Below, in pieces: positions 25,781 through 34,238 of a stretch of 35,562 bases of DNA (the stretch's first letter is position 1; every line of letters starts with the position of its first letter). This DNA comes from Verrucomicrobiales bacterium (lineage in GTDB: Bacteria > Verrucomicrobiota > Verrucomicrobiia > Verrucomicrobiales > DEV007). The DNA lies in contig JARGNI010000022.1 in NCBI GenBank assembly GCA_029213195.1, positions 1 through 35,562 on the forward strand, written 5' to 3'. The translations under genes and the position numbers were made by a program. Below the pieces are notes generated by a model that was given only the letters and a program-made list of their open reading frames with translations, was not told where the DNA came from and ran no database searches.

Positions 25781-26656
25781 TCACTTCGCCAGCTTCAGCC
25801 ATTTCTCCGCGTAAAGCTTTCCGTGCTTCTGCTGGGTCGCGGTATCGAAATGAACCGAATCTCCGATGTCCTCCGCAAAGGATCGGGAATCGACACAATC
25901 GGTGTGGGGAACCTGGTTCGGCAGATCGAGGAGGATCTCGTTGATCGCCGCCCGAGCCTCCTTGGAATCTTCCCGCAGTTCTCCGATGGTGCAGGCGATG
26001 AAAGGCAGATCTGGAATCCCCAGGTCCGATCGCAGATCCGAGATCATTTTCTCGAGACCTTCGGCATACTTGGCAATGCGCTCGGGACTCCCTGAATCGG
26101 CCTCGCCCTGCAACCAGAGCGCACCCGCGATGCGAGTCTTCCCTTCAGGCCCCTTCTCCATCGCCAGCTTCGCCCGCCGGATCGCTTCCTCATAGAGCCG
26201 CTCTCCTTTCTGCCATTTGGCCAGGCTCGTTCCTCCCACCGCGCAGGGAATCAGGGCAATGCGGGAATTCGGTTTGGCCTCCAAGATCGCTCGGGCAAAG
26301 GCGAGTCCTGGTCCGACGCCGGCATTGTCGGAGCCGGTGAAATCCTTGGGATTTCCGACATGATGAATCGGATGACGAGCGAGAAACCATTCGTCCGTTC
26401 GCTTGTGGAGCATGATGATCCGCGGATCCTCTCCCAACTCCGCCGGCATCACCCCTCGCCCTTTCATATTCGATTGCCCGACCAGCAGAAAGATCTCGAG
26501 CTGATCCGTCTCCGCAGGAAACTGTTTCACATCCGCTGGAACAAAGGGGATCTGAACGAGATCTTTGGGAGCAGGTTTCTTCCGTTTTTGATTCTGGGAG
26601 AATCCAGGGGCACAGAGGAGCAGGGAGAAAAAGAGAATCGCAGTCAGGATCTTCAT
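25781..26656 (-). CDS. SASA-type carbohydrate esterase (sialate O-acetylesterase/CE6-like)
   Basis: A 291-residue protein from ATG 26656 with a signal peptide (MKILTAILFFSLLLCAPGFS); the earlier ATG at 26746 gives no signal. Catalytic signatures are LLVGQSNMKGRG (nucleophile Ser62), CAVGGTSLAKW, GALWLQGEAD and the C-terminal DSVHFD (Asp266, His269). These are the blocks of the SASA domain and of CE6 acetyl xylan esterases, SGNH-fold enzymes that remove acetyl groups from sugars. Secretion suggests action on an extracellular or periplasmic polysaccharide, which fits the sulfatases. It is divergent from the monooxygenase gene, with 171 bases between the starts. Confidence 0.9.
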   Translation of the reverse strand: MKILTAILFFSLLLCAPGFSQNQKRKKPAPKDLVQIPFVPADVKQFPAETDQLEIFLLVGQSNMKGRGVMPAELGEDPRIIMLHKRTDEWFLARHPIHHVGNPKDFTGSDNAGVGPGLAFARAILEAKPNSRIALIPCAVGGTSLAKWQKGERLYEEAIRRAKLAMEKGPEGKTRIAGALWLQGEADSGSPERIAKYAEGLEKMISDLRSDLGIPDLPFIACTIGELREDSKEARAAINEILLDLPNQVPHTDCVDSRSFAEDIGDSVHFDTATQQKHGKLYAEKWLKLAK

Positions 26657-26748
26657 CAGAAAGTCGGTGGGGTGTTTCCCGAATCCTATTTGGGTTCTCA
26701 ACTTCCTTCCAGAAAAATTCCCCACCGCTAACCCGTCACGGCCCATCC

Positions 26749-26779
26749 AACAGGGTTGCCTCCTCGACCGGACCCTGTT
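26749..26779. promoter_or_regulatory. 8-bp inverted repeat between divergent genes
   Basis: AACAGGGT at 26749-26756 pairs exactly with ACCCTGTT at 26772-26779, with 15 bases between, in the region that separates the esterase and monooxygenase starts. It is a candidate operator; no regulator gene is adjacent. Confidence 0.4.
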
Positions 26780-26827
26780 AGGGCTATGATACGTTTTCCA
26801 CCCTCAACCCAGCCCGCTCTTCCACCC

Positions 26828-27118
26828 ATGTCCAAGCTCACCATTGTTGCCAATATTTTCGCGAAACCCGATCAAGTTGATCTCGTGAGAACCGAACTCG
26901 CCAAGCTCATCGCGCCAACGCTCGCCGAGGAAGGTTGTCTGCAATATGATCTCCACCAGGACAATGAGGACCCTGCTCATTTCCTGTTCTACGAGAACTG
27001 GGCTTCACGCGATCTTTGGCTTGTCCATATGGAGCAGCCCCATATCAAGGCGTATGCCGAAGCTACGGAAGGAGCGGTCGATCACTTCACGCTTCACGAG
27101 ATGACGCATCTCGATTGA
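26828..27118 (+). CDS. Antibiotic biosynthesis monooxygenase (ABM)-domain protein
   Basis: A 96-residue protein from ATG 26828 (MSKLTIVANIFAKPDQVDLVRTELAKLIAPTLAEEGCLQYDLHQDNEDPAHFLFYENWASRDLWLVHM). This is the full ABM/ferredoxin-like dimeric alpha-beta barrel pattern, with the typical GCLQYDLHQD and YENW signatures. Family members include quinone-type monooxygenases (YgiN) and haem-handling proteins. The substrate is unknown. An open frame begins upstream at 26756 but lacks family residues. It is not clearly in an operon. Confidence 0.9.
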   Translation: MSKLTIVANIFAKPDQVDLVRTELAKLIAPTLAEEGCLQYDLHQDNEDPAHFLFYENWASRDLWLVHMEQPHIKAYAEATEGAVDHFTLHEMTHLD

Positions 27119-27168
27119 TGCCGCAAAGCGAAATCGGTTTTGGTATGGCCAATCGCGGCCGGAAAGGG

Positions 27169-27240
27169 CCCGACAACGGGGACGTTGTCCCTCCATTGAG
27201 AGAAAAGGTCTGATGTAGCGGAACTTGCAAAAGTTCCGAT
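27169..27240. repeat. Pair of hairpins from two dispersed families
   Basis: The first is GACAACG-GGGA-CGTTGTC at 27172-27189, followed by CCTCC; it keeps the loop, the closing CG pairs and the GTCCCTCC right end of the 126-bp repeat element, but has a different inner pair. The second is CGGAACTT-GCAA-AAGTTCCG at 27219-27238, with TGTAG upstream, matching the reverse complement of the 18597 hairpin outside the central ten bases. They lie between the ABM gene end and the sulfatase end. Confidence 0.8.
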
Positions 27241-27267
27241 GATTGTTCGACCGACTTCTCGGTCCTT

Positions 27268-28659
27268 CTATTTTTTCTCACCGAACTTCCAGACGTGACC
27301 TTCGGCCACAATCTCGGTGTGCAACGCTTTCATCTCGCGACTCATTTTTTTGAGTATGTCAGGGTGGGAAGCGGAGAGTTCATTCTCCTGCGCGAGATCA
27401 TCTCCGAGATGATACAGTTCGAACTGGGTCAGGGGCGCACTCTTGATCATGGGCATGTCGGGAGCCGTGAGGGGATGAGTGTGCTTCTTGATCGGGTCGT
27501 CGAGATACCCGATCACGACGAACTCGCCCTTCCGCATCGCTGCCGCGGGCACAACGCGATAGAAGAACCACATCAGGGGGGTCTTTCGCTCGATCGGGTT
27601 TCCGGAAAACAAGGGAACCAGGCTGACTCCGTCGATAGGACGGTCGTCGGGAATTTTCGTATGAGTAAGCTCGCAGATCGTGGGAAGAAGATCGAGATGA
27701 CTGATCAAGGTGTCGTCCACCTTCCCCACCGGAACCCTACCGGGCAGACGAAGGATGCCCGGTTCGCGGTGTCCGCCCTCCCAGACAAAAGATTTCCGAC
27801 CTCGCAATCCCTCGTTGGACCACGAATTCACGCCTCCGTTGTCCGAAGTCAGGAAGACGAGAGTGTTCCCGGCACGACCTGATTTCTCCAGCTGGTCAAG
27901 AATTCTACCGACGGCGATATCGACGTTTTCGATGTTGGCGTAATACTCGGCTTGTTTCCGACTCTTCTTCCCGCCACCGAGGCGCTCTTGATATTTCGCC
28001 ACCAGTTCGGGTGGGGATGCGATCTTGGAATGAGGTTCATGAAACCAGACCACTCCGAGGAAGGAAGAATGCACGTCGATACCGCTCAGCCACTCGTTGA
28101 ACTCATCGGCGACGATCTGGCAGGAATACCCTTCCTGCTTCCCGATTTTTTCGCCGTTGCGGACGAAATTAACCGGATCGAGATGGGAAGGTTCCGCATT
28201 GTTGCTCGTTCCGAGGGAATGATCGAATCCCTGGTCACCCGGTTGCGGCTGTCCCTCCGTTTTGCCATCGAGATCGGACACATGCCACTTTCCGAAATGC
28301 CCCGTCGCGTATCCTTTCTCTTTGAGCAGTTCCGCAATGGTGATCTCTTCATCTCGCAGGTGCATGGGATGAGCGGCCGGAACATACGAATACATCCCGG
28401 CCCGCGTCGGCATGCGACCCGTCAACATGCCGACCCGTGAGGGGGAGCAGTTCGGCGCTGCTGAATGACAGTCCGTAAAACGAATCCCCTCTGCGGCGAG
28501 GGCATCGATCCTCGGCGTATCGATCTCACTCCCATAACAGCCGAAATCCGTATAGCCCGAGTCATCGAGCATGATGAGGAGAATGTCAGGCGTCGCACGC
28601 TCCTCTCCCAGACCGATGACGGTGAAAAGTGAAAGGAGACCAACGAGACCAGTTTTCAT
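27268..28659 (-). CDS. Sulfatase (arylsulfatase-like), exported
   Basis: A 463-residue protein with a signal peptide (MKTGLVGLLSLFTVIGLGEE). The formylglycine motif is CSPSR (Cys71, Arg75); the metal loops are LDDSGYTDFGCYG (about 31-43) and FLTSDNGGVNSW. HFGKWH and WEGGHREPGILRLPG are also family blocks. It probably acts on a sulfated glycan in the periplasm. It lies 60 bases downstream of the CelD-like acetyltransferase gene on the same strand and could be co-transcribed with it. Confidence 0.93.
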   Translation of the reverse strand: MKTGLVGLLSLFTVIGLGEERATPDILLIMLDDSGYTDFGCYGSEIDTPRIDALAAEGIRFTDCHSAAPNCSPSRVGMLTGRMPTRAGMYSYVPAAHPMHLRDEEITIAELLKEKGYATGHFGKWHVSDLDGKTEGQPQPGDQGFDHSLGTSNNAEPSHLDPVNFVRNGEKIGKQEGYSCQIVADEFNEWLSGIDVHSSFLGVVWFHEPHSKIASPPELVAKYQERLGGGKKSRKQAEYYANIENVDIAVGRILDQLEKSGRAGNTLVFLTSDNGGVNSWSNEGLRGRKSFVWEGGHREPGILRLPGRVPVGKVDDTLISHLDLLPTICELTHTKIPDDRPIDGVSLVPLFSGNPIERKTPLMWFFYRVVPAAAMRKGEFVVIGYLDDPIKKHTHPLTAPDMPMIKSAPLTQFELYHLGDDLAQENELSASHPDILKKMSREMKALHTEIVAEGHVWKFGEKK

Positions 28660-28719
28660 AGCGAAAGTGAACCCGTTGGCACAGCTTTGAGCAAGCCGGC
28701 GTCTCTCCCGGTTCGCGGA

Positions 28720-29877
28720 CTAACCTGAATGCCCGAGCAGGCCGTCTTTGAATCGTAAAGAGCGTCCACGAACTTCCTTCGCAAAAGGTCCCAACTGAGA
28801 AGTGGACACCCAGCGTCTCGCTCGATAGAGACGTGGACGCAGCAATGCATTGATCCGCTTTCTCTCGTATCCCCCCACTGCGACGGAGTGGGATCCGGAC
28901 TTCCACATTTGCTTGTATCGCTCGTCTCCTTTCCCCATGTGGATGCGGACGATTCCTTCGGTCTCCAGTTCCTGGACCATTTTCAGAACGAGAATCATCC
29001 CCGGACTGTGAGCGGCGTATTTCCGATCAAATCCGAAGAAGAGTCCATGCAACCGATCCCGGGAACGGAGGGCGAAGTGGGCTGCCACGACTGCCCCATC
29101 AACCGTCAGGGCTGACAACATTCCACGAAACGCAGGATCCTTCTTCTCAAGAGATTCGCGAAGAAAAGACAACACCCAGGGAGCCTGGGAAAAAAGGTCC
29201 CGCCGCCCCGTCAGTGCCATTTGCTGTTGCTTCCATCCGACCAGGGTATCGAGAACGGAAACATCGCGGCAGTCCGACAAGAGCTGCACCGGCCCCTTTT
29301 CCTCCTGCAGTCTTCGAGCCTTGCGACCGAGCTCGGCAAAGGCGCGATTTGAATGACCCTTTGCCTTCCTGCGTTCTCGATAGGCATCGAACCCGCCCTG
29401 CAGATCGATGTAGGGAGAGTCGAGAACTTCGTAGTGCCAGGGAGAGAACCAGGGTTGCGAGGCAAGAAGATGATCAAAAGGAATCGATCGAAACCCGGGA
29501 TGATGAATAAGCTGTCCCACGTCGAAGTTCGACTCGCGTGCACAGACAACCCCGTGGAAACATCCGATCTGGTCTCCGACAGGACTGGCGACCGAGTTCT
29601 CCTTCCTTTGATAGGGATAAAAGGCGATGGGATCGTCACCCCGATACCAGACCGCTACCTCGCCACCGGGGTGAAGCCGCGCCACCGATTCCGCAAACTC
29701 GATACGAAAATAGGGGTTTTGAAGATCTGGATTCGCTTCCTGGATCTCGATCCACCGCTTCCGTTGCGTCGGAGAAAGTTCGGTTGTCGGATGGATTTCC
29801 ATTCGTTCAGGAGAATGCTCTTGCTCTCCCAAAGCGGATGGTTGAGCAGGAGTCGCGACTGTCTGACCAGGATGCAT
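28720..29877 (-). CDS. GNAT-family acetyltransferase, CelD/BcsL-like (Acetyltransf_6)
   Basis: A 385-residue protein. The ATG at 29877 is preceded by GGAAGGG at close spacing, so it is preferred over the in-frame ATG at 29802. The N-terminal half shows RIEFAESVARLHPGGEVAVWYRGDDPIAFYPYQRKEN; the second half has LSALTVDGAVVAAHFALRSRDRLHGLFFGFDRKYAAHSPGMILVLKMVQELETEGIVRIHMGKGDERYKQMWKSG, the hallmark of the Acetyltransf_6 GNAT group (CelD, BcsL). These enzymes are linked to exopolysaccharide and cellulose-like polymer synthesis. The C-terminus is basic. It precedes the sulfatase by 60 bases. Confidence 0.85.
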   Translation of the reverse strand: MHPGQTVATPAQPSALGEQEHSPERMEIHPTTELSPTQRKRWIEIQEANPDLQNPYFRIEFAESVARLHPGGEVAVWYRGDDPIAFYPYQRKENSVASPVGDQIGCFHGVVCARESNFDVGQLIHHPGFRSIPFDHLLASQPWFSPWHYEVLDSPYIDLQGGFDAYRERRKAKGHSNRAFAELGRKARRLQEEKGPVQLLSDCRDVSVLDTLVGWKQQQMALTGRRDLFSQAPWVLSFLRESLEKKDPAFRGMLSALTVDGAVVAAHFALRSRDRLHGLFFGFDRKYAAHSPGMILVLKMVQELETEGIVRIHMGKGDERYKQMWKSGSHSVAVGGYERKRINALLRPRLYRARRWVSTSQLGPFAKEVRGRSLRFKDGLLGHSG

Positions 29878-29914
29878 TTCGCCCTTCCGTTGCGAGCTAG
29901 AGATATGCCCAACG

Positions 29915-29933
29915 AATTATATTGAGTATAATT
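29915..29933. promoter_or_regulatory. AT-rich palindromic promoter region for the acetyltransferase
   Basis: AATTATA-TTGAG-TATAATT is a perfect 7-bp inverted repeat 38 bases before the acetyltransferase start (29877, minus). Read on the minus strand it contains TATAAT, a consensus -10 box; a matching -35 box is not obvious. It may be both promoter and operator. Confidence 0.5.
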
Positions 29934-30045
29934 TCCACTATCTTGGTTTATTTGGCAACCTACGAATCTCCCTGCCACTCTACCCGAACAACGCTTTTTC
30001 CTGCCGAAGAAACGAGGTGGGTCATCCCCATCTGCTTGCTGCCAC

Positions 30046-30861
30046 CTAGAAGCTGCCCAACAGGCGGTCAAACATCCGATCGCTGAGAAGCCAACGCAGG
30101 AAGATGAGGGGACGGGAAAATTTTCCAGTCGCGTAACGAGTTTTGGGACGCCTCGCCTCGACCGCTTTCTGAATCGTGTGGGAAACGACTTCGGGAGGAG
30201 AGGAGTTCTCCGGAGTGTAGAATCGCTCGAGTCCCCGGACGACCGAGTCGACCTGCTCGGCGTACGCCCCCTGACCCGAACGCTCTTTCATAGGACCCGC
30301 CATGACTTCGTCGAAGTTCGTGTCGATCGCACCGGGTTCGATGAGGACGACATCGATCCCATGGGGTTTCAGCTCGAGCCGAAGACTGTCCGACCAACCT
30401 TCGAGAGCGTGCTTGGTCGCATGATACCAGGCTCCGAGCAGGGTATAGATTTTTCCCCCGACCGAGGAGATGTTGATGATCCGACCGCTTCCCTGCTCTC
30501 TCATCGGTGGTAGGACCGATTTGGTGAGTTGAGCGAGTCCGAAAAGATTGACCTCGAATTGGTAACGGGCCTCCTCGATCGAGATGTCCTCTACCGCGCC
30601 ATAGAGTCCGTAGCCCGCATTGTTGATGAGAACATCGATCCGCCCTTGTTCCTCGAGGATTTGATCGACCGCTTTCTCGATCGCGGGATGATCGGTGACA
30701 TCAAGGGCGATGACTCCCACTCCGGAAGGGCGAAGATCTTCCATCTGGTCGACGCGGCGAGCCGCCCCATAAACGATATGACCGGCTTCGGCGAGTTCTC
30801 GGGCGGCCGATTTCCCAATGCCTGAGGAAGCTCCCGTGATCAAAATGACTTTCTTTTCCAT
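30046..30861 (-). CDS. Short-chain dehydrogenase/reductase
   Basis: A 271-residue SDR. The cofactor motif TGASSGIG is at 9-16, NNAG at about 84-87, INISSVGG carries the catalytic serine, and YHATK the tyrosine and lysine (about 150-154). EPGAIDTNFDE gives the usual substrate-lid region. It is a classical NAD(P)-dependent oxidoreductase with a C-terminal extension (FLRWLLSDRMFDRLLGSF). Substrate is unknown. It is divergent from a TetR-type regulator, with 115 bases between the starts, suggesting control by that regulator. Confidence 0.93.
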   Translation of the reverse strand: MEKKVILITGASSGIGKSAARELAEAGHIVYGAARRVDQMEDLRPSGVGVIALDVTDHPAIEKAVDQILEEQGRIDVLINNAGYGLYGAVEDISIEEARYQFEVNLFGLAQLTKSVLPPMREQGSGRIINISSVGGKIYTLLGAWYHATKHALEGWSDSLRLELKPHGIDVVLIEPGAIDTNFDEVMAGPMKERSGQGAYAEQVDSVVRGLERFYTPENSSPPEVVSHTIQKAVEARRPKTRYATGKFSRPLIFLRWLLSDRMFDRLLGSF

Positions 30862-30976
30862 AAGTAAACGGCGGTCGGCTATTTTAAATAAACGATGGTT
30901 TGTTAAAACAAGAGAACGTTAGTCACTTATTTCTGGCTTGTCAATCGAGGAACGGCTACAGTGGCTGAAACCACGC
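30862..30976. promoter_or_regulatory. SDR-TetR divergent control region
   Basis: The region is AT-rich in its middle. AATAAAC at 30887-30893 and GTTTGTT at 30898-30904 form an imperfect inverted repeat (6 of 7) around GATG, a plausible TetR operator. Other candidate half-sites are weaker. Confidence 0.45.
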
Positions 30977-31675
30977 ATGGGTCAGCCAACTACAGCTTCT
31001 TCTGATTGGGAAAGAGCGCGAAAACCCGAACAGATCGAGGAACGTCGCGATGCCATCCTCTCGGCCGCGCGTCACCTCCTCGAACAAGGCGGGGTCGATG
31101 CTTCCGGGCTCTCCGCCATTGCCCGCGAAGCCGGGCTCTCCAAGGCCAATCTCTATCGCTACTTCGAAAGCCGGGAGGCCATTCTCCTGGCTATTCTCAT
31201 CCAGGAAATGCAGGAATGGACAGAGGCTCTTGGGAGAAGCCTGTCAAAACTCCCAGGCTCGGGTGACGTCACTGCCGTAGCCCAGGAAGTAGCGGACTCC
31301 CTCCAGGGCCGCGACCGACTCTGCAAACTGCTTGCTTCTCTTGCTTCGGTCCTCGAGCAGAATCTTTCGGTGGAAACCATTGCTTCCTGGAAACGGGAAC
31401 TCCGAGAGCTCTATGTCGGTCTGATTCCGCCGCTCTGCCACGCGCTTCCTCAATTCTCCAAAGCACAGGCCAACGAGTTCTGGGTCATGCATGCGCTTTT
31501 CCAAATGGGACTGTGGCCTCACACCCAACCCTCGCCAGACGTCGAGGAGGTGCTCGGTCGAGAGGAGTTCGCCGACATGCGGATGGATTTTTCCGAGCGA
31601 ATCCGCTGGCACTCCCTGATCCTGCTACGGGGCCTGGAGAGTGTCGAACCTCCGAGAATTCGTCCTCAGTCGTGA
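30977..31675 (+). CDS. TetR-family transcriptional regulator
   Basis: A 232-residue protein from ATG 30977; a TTG at 30938 is a possible alternative start. The HTH is near the N-terminus: RRDAILSAARHLLEQGGVDASGLSAIAREAGLSKANLYRYFESREAILLAIL (about 24-75). The rest is an all-helical ligand-binding domain. It probably represses the divergent SDR gene. The ligand is unknown. Its stop codon overlaps the end of the broken minus-strand gene below. Confidence 0.92.
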   Translation: MGQPTTASSDWERARKPEQIEERRDAILSAARHLLEQGGVDASGLSAIAREAGLSKANLYRYFESREAILLAILIQEMQEWTEALGRSLSKLPGSGDVTAVAQEVADSLQGRDRLCKLLASLASVLEQNLSVETIASWKRELRELYVGLIPPLCHALPQFSKAQANEFWVMHALFQMGLWPHTQPSPDVEEVLGREEFADMRMDFSERIRWHSLILLRGLESVEPPRIRPQS

Positions 31676-31844
31676 TCCATGCGAAGAGGCCCCGCAAACT
31701 GCGACTCCGACCGCAACACTTCCTGCAGCCAGGCACGAAGCTGCTCGGGTGACATCACTGCCGGATCGCCGAAATCCTTTTCCCCCGCTTCTTCCGCTCG
31801 ATACCGACTGCGATAAATCTTCCGCTCGGATCACGTTTCGACAC
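31666..31844 (-). pseudogene. Small gene broken by an apparent 1-base deletion
   Basis: A GTG at 31844 has an AAGGG sequence 6 bases upstream. Its frame reads VSKRDPSGR and then runs off; the next frame, from 31821, reads KIYRSRYRAEEAGEKDF and continues to MSPEQLRAWLQEVL, ending at 31666. One extra A at 31821 joins the halves into a 59-residue acidic, helical protein. It ends 10 bases inside the convergent TetR gene. The family is not recognised. Confidence 0.55.
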
Positions 31845-31862
31845 GGCCGCCCTTTGAGCAAG

Positions 31863-33280
31863 CTAGGGCGAGGCAACATCAATCTCGGGAGCTCCGTTCT
31901 CCTCGATCCAGACGACGTAGCTGCTATTGAACTTGTCTTTCTTTTGGGGAAACTTGAGAAAGAACTCGGCGTCGATCGTCTCCTTGCGATTCAGCACGGT
32001 GCGCAGCGTCTCCAACTCGCTGCCCGGTGGATCCCCCCCGCAAAGACATGCCACTTGCCCTCGAGGTCGAGGATGGCAGACATCAATCCACGGGCCGTCG
32101 CCTTCTGAGCCTTCCCCGTCCAGTCCTGCGGCTTCGTGCCGTTGAGATGGTAGAGGTCGTTGGTCTCGGTCAGAACAAAGGTCGTGTGATGGCGCGAGAT
32201 CGAAATCTCCCGCACTCCGGTTCGAATGGGTGACGGAACGGAGAATTCACCCTTGTCATTCCAGCCAATCAGTTCCCCCGTCTCCGTCAGCACATACTCG
32301 TTGTCCCAGTTCATCGCGACGCGTCGGATGCCCTGGCGGGCCCGTTCTGGAATGACACGCGAACCCGTGGTGTAGGCGTCGCCCCAGGCAACCGTTTCCC
32401 CTTTTTCGTTCCTGCCCAGGACCCGATCATACATGAAGGCGATGTCGCGCAGAGGTTGCGCATCGTCGGGCACCGACCATTCTTCCAGGGTCTGGTATTG
32501 TCCGGACGAATCGAGGTAACCCGACGGGAAAATTTTCGTTGCTCCGGAACCGACCACCTCTCCGTCCAGATTGAGAACATCTCCGTTCTCCAATAGAAAA
32601 AGAAGCCGCGCCTGGTCTCCTGCCACGTCCACAAAGGTGTCGAACTTTTGCAGCTTTGCCAGGTCCAGTCTCGCGGTCCAGGGCTCCATTCCCGAGAGCC
32701 GACCAAAACCTCGAACCCGCCCGCTGCGCGGCTTTCCCGTTTCTTCCGCCGGCGGCACCGACAAACTCTCCGGCTCATCAAAATCCGCCAACTTCACCGA
32801 CCGCAACGCCTTCACCTCGTCTCTCACCAGAACAGCTTCTTCGATCTTTCCGGCGATCGTCAGGTTCTGCTGGAGGGTCTGGAGGAAACGACCATACTCG
32901 GATTTCAGGGCCTCGAACTTCTTCTCGGTTTCGGTTTCGATCCGACTTTCCTCCTCGATGTAGATTTCCCGTAATCTGGCCAGTTCCCGGTTAGCCGGAA
33001 GCGAGGTGGTATCAGGTGCGCCATTCTCCCTCAAGGCATCGAGCTCCTTCTGGAACTCGAGTACGGCTTCGAGCTTCCCGGCGCTCTGGGCTTTCGCCTT
33101 GGCCTTGGCCAGCCCGGCAAAGTAGCTCTCGCTGAGCTTGTTCATTTCCGGTTCGGAATCGATCTTCCGTACTTCCGATTCGAACTTGTCTTTTGCCGCC
33201 TGCAGCTGTTGGGAGACTTCCTCACCAAGAAAGGTGCTGCTCAGCGCGATGAGAGAGAGGGAAAGGATAGGCACTTTCAT
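31863..33280 (-). CDS. Exported coiled-coil protein with RCC1-like repeats, frameshifted at a G7 run
   Basis: The gene starts at ATG 33280 with a signal peptide (MKVPILSLSLIALSSTFLG). A long charged helical region (about 22-165, probable coiled coil) is followed by RCC1-like blades: LLFLLENGDVLNLDG, RVLGRNEKGETVAWGDAYTTGSRVIPE, YVLTETGELIGWNDKGEFSVPS and FVLTETNDLYHLNGT. As sequenced it reads into IHRAASWRRCAPC and stops at 31991. A seven-G run at 32034-32040 (plus strand C7) shifts the frame; the next frame continues with GDPPGSELETLRTVLNRKETIDAEF and ends at a TAG at 31863. With one more G the product is about 472 residues. The continuation reads much more like natural protein than the in-frame tail. 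Confidence 0.82.
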
Positions 33281-33406
33281 GAGGGCTCACGAACCGGATC
33301 TGGAGGAATGCTTTTTCTGAATCGAAAAAGCGAGTGCGTTTCTACCAGAACGATCCCCAGAGAACAAGCCTGACGTTCCCCGATCGATGCCGAGCTCCAG
33401 GCGAGC

Positions 33407-34186
33407 CTACTTCTTCTCGATCACCGCATAGGCGTTGTGATTGTGGATCGATTCGAAGTTCTCCGCTTCGACTCGATACCATGCAATCCCGCTCTGCTTC
33501 TCGGAAGCCGCCGCGACATTTCGGACGAGGTCCTCGACAAAGACGGGATTGTCGTAGGCTTCTTCGGTGACGTGCTTCTCGTCGGGACGCTTGAGGAGAC
33601 TGTAGAGTTCGCTGCTCGCACAGGTCTCGACGAGACGAATCAAATCCTCGATCCAGATCGGCTCGCCGGTGAAACGCACGGTATAGGTGACGACACCGCG
33701 CTGGTTGTGCGCTCCATAGGCGCTGATCGCCTTGGAACACGGGCAAAGGGTCGTCACGGGGACGAGGACGGTGACCGTGAAATCATCTTCCTCCCGCGAA
33801 CCGTCGAAGTCGAAGATGACCTCGTAGTCCATCATCCCGACTTTCTTGGTCACGGGAGCGGGTTTCTCAAGGAAAAAGGGAAACCGCAGTTCGACGTGGG
33901 CACGCTGGGCATCGAGACGCTCCAGCATCTCAGCAGGCAGCGCGGCGATGGAGTGCACATCGAGGACCGGTCCGTGAGAATTCAACACCTCGACGAACCG
34001 ACTCATGTGTGTGCCCTTGTACTCCTTGGGCAAGTCGACAGCCATCGACACGGTCGCGACCGTGCTCTGCTCGGACTTCTCCTTGTCCCGAATTCGAATC
34101 GGGTATTTGAGATCCTTCACCCCGACTCGATCGATATCGAGGTTTCGTGAATCCGGCTGGCTTTGAATATCGGTTAAATTCTCCAT
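33407..34186 (-). CDS. folE2: GTP cyclohydrolase FolE2 (GCYH-IB)
   Basis: A 259-residue enzyme; ATG 34186 (MENLTDIQSQPDSRNLDIDRVGVKDLKYPIRIRD) is preferred to an upstream GTG. Diagnostic blocks are DRVGVKDLKYPI, KGTHMSRFVEVLNSHGP and LCPCSKAISAYGAHNQRG, where the Cys and His bind the metal. FolE2 converts GTP to 7,8-dihydroneopterin triphosphate, the first step of folate and queuosine-type pathways, and replaces the zinc enzyme FolE in many bacteria. It lies 52 bases after the aldo/keto reductase-like gene and 126 bases before the coiled-coil protein, all on the minus strand. Confidence 0.95.
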   Translation of the reverse strand: MENLTDIQSQPDSRNLDIDRVGVKDLKYPIRIRDKEKSEQSTVATVSMAVDLPKEYKGTHMSRFVEVLNSHGPVLDVHSIAALPAEMLERLDAQRAHVELRFPFFLEKPAPVTKKVGMMDYEVIFDFDGSREEDDFTVTVLVPVTTLCPCSKAISAYGAHNQRGVVTYTVRFTGEPIWIEDLIRLVETCASSELYSLLKRPDEKHVTEEAYDNPVFVEDLVRNVAAASEKQSGIAWYRVEAENFESIHNHNAYAVIEKK

Positions 34187-34238
34187 TCCCACGGCGCTCC
34201 CTTCGCGCCACGGGCGAGAAGGGTCGTAGATTCGGGCC

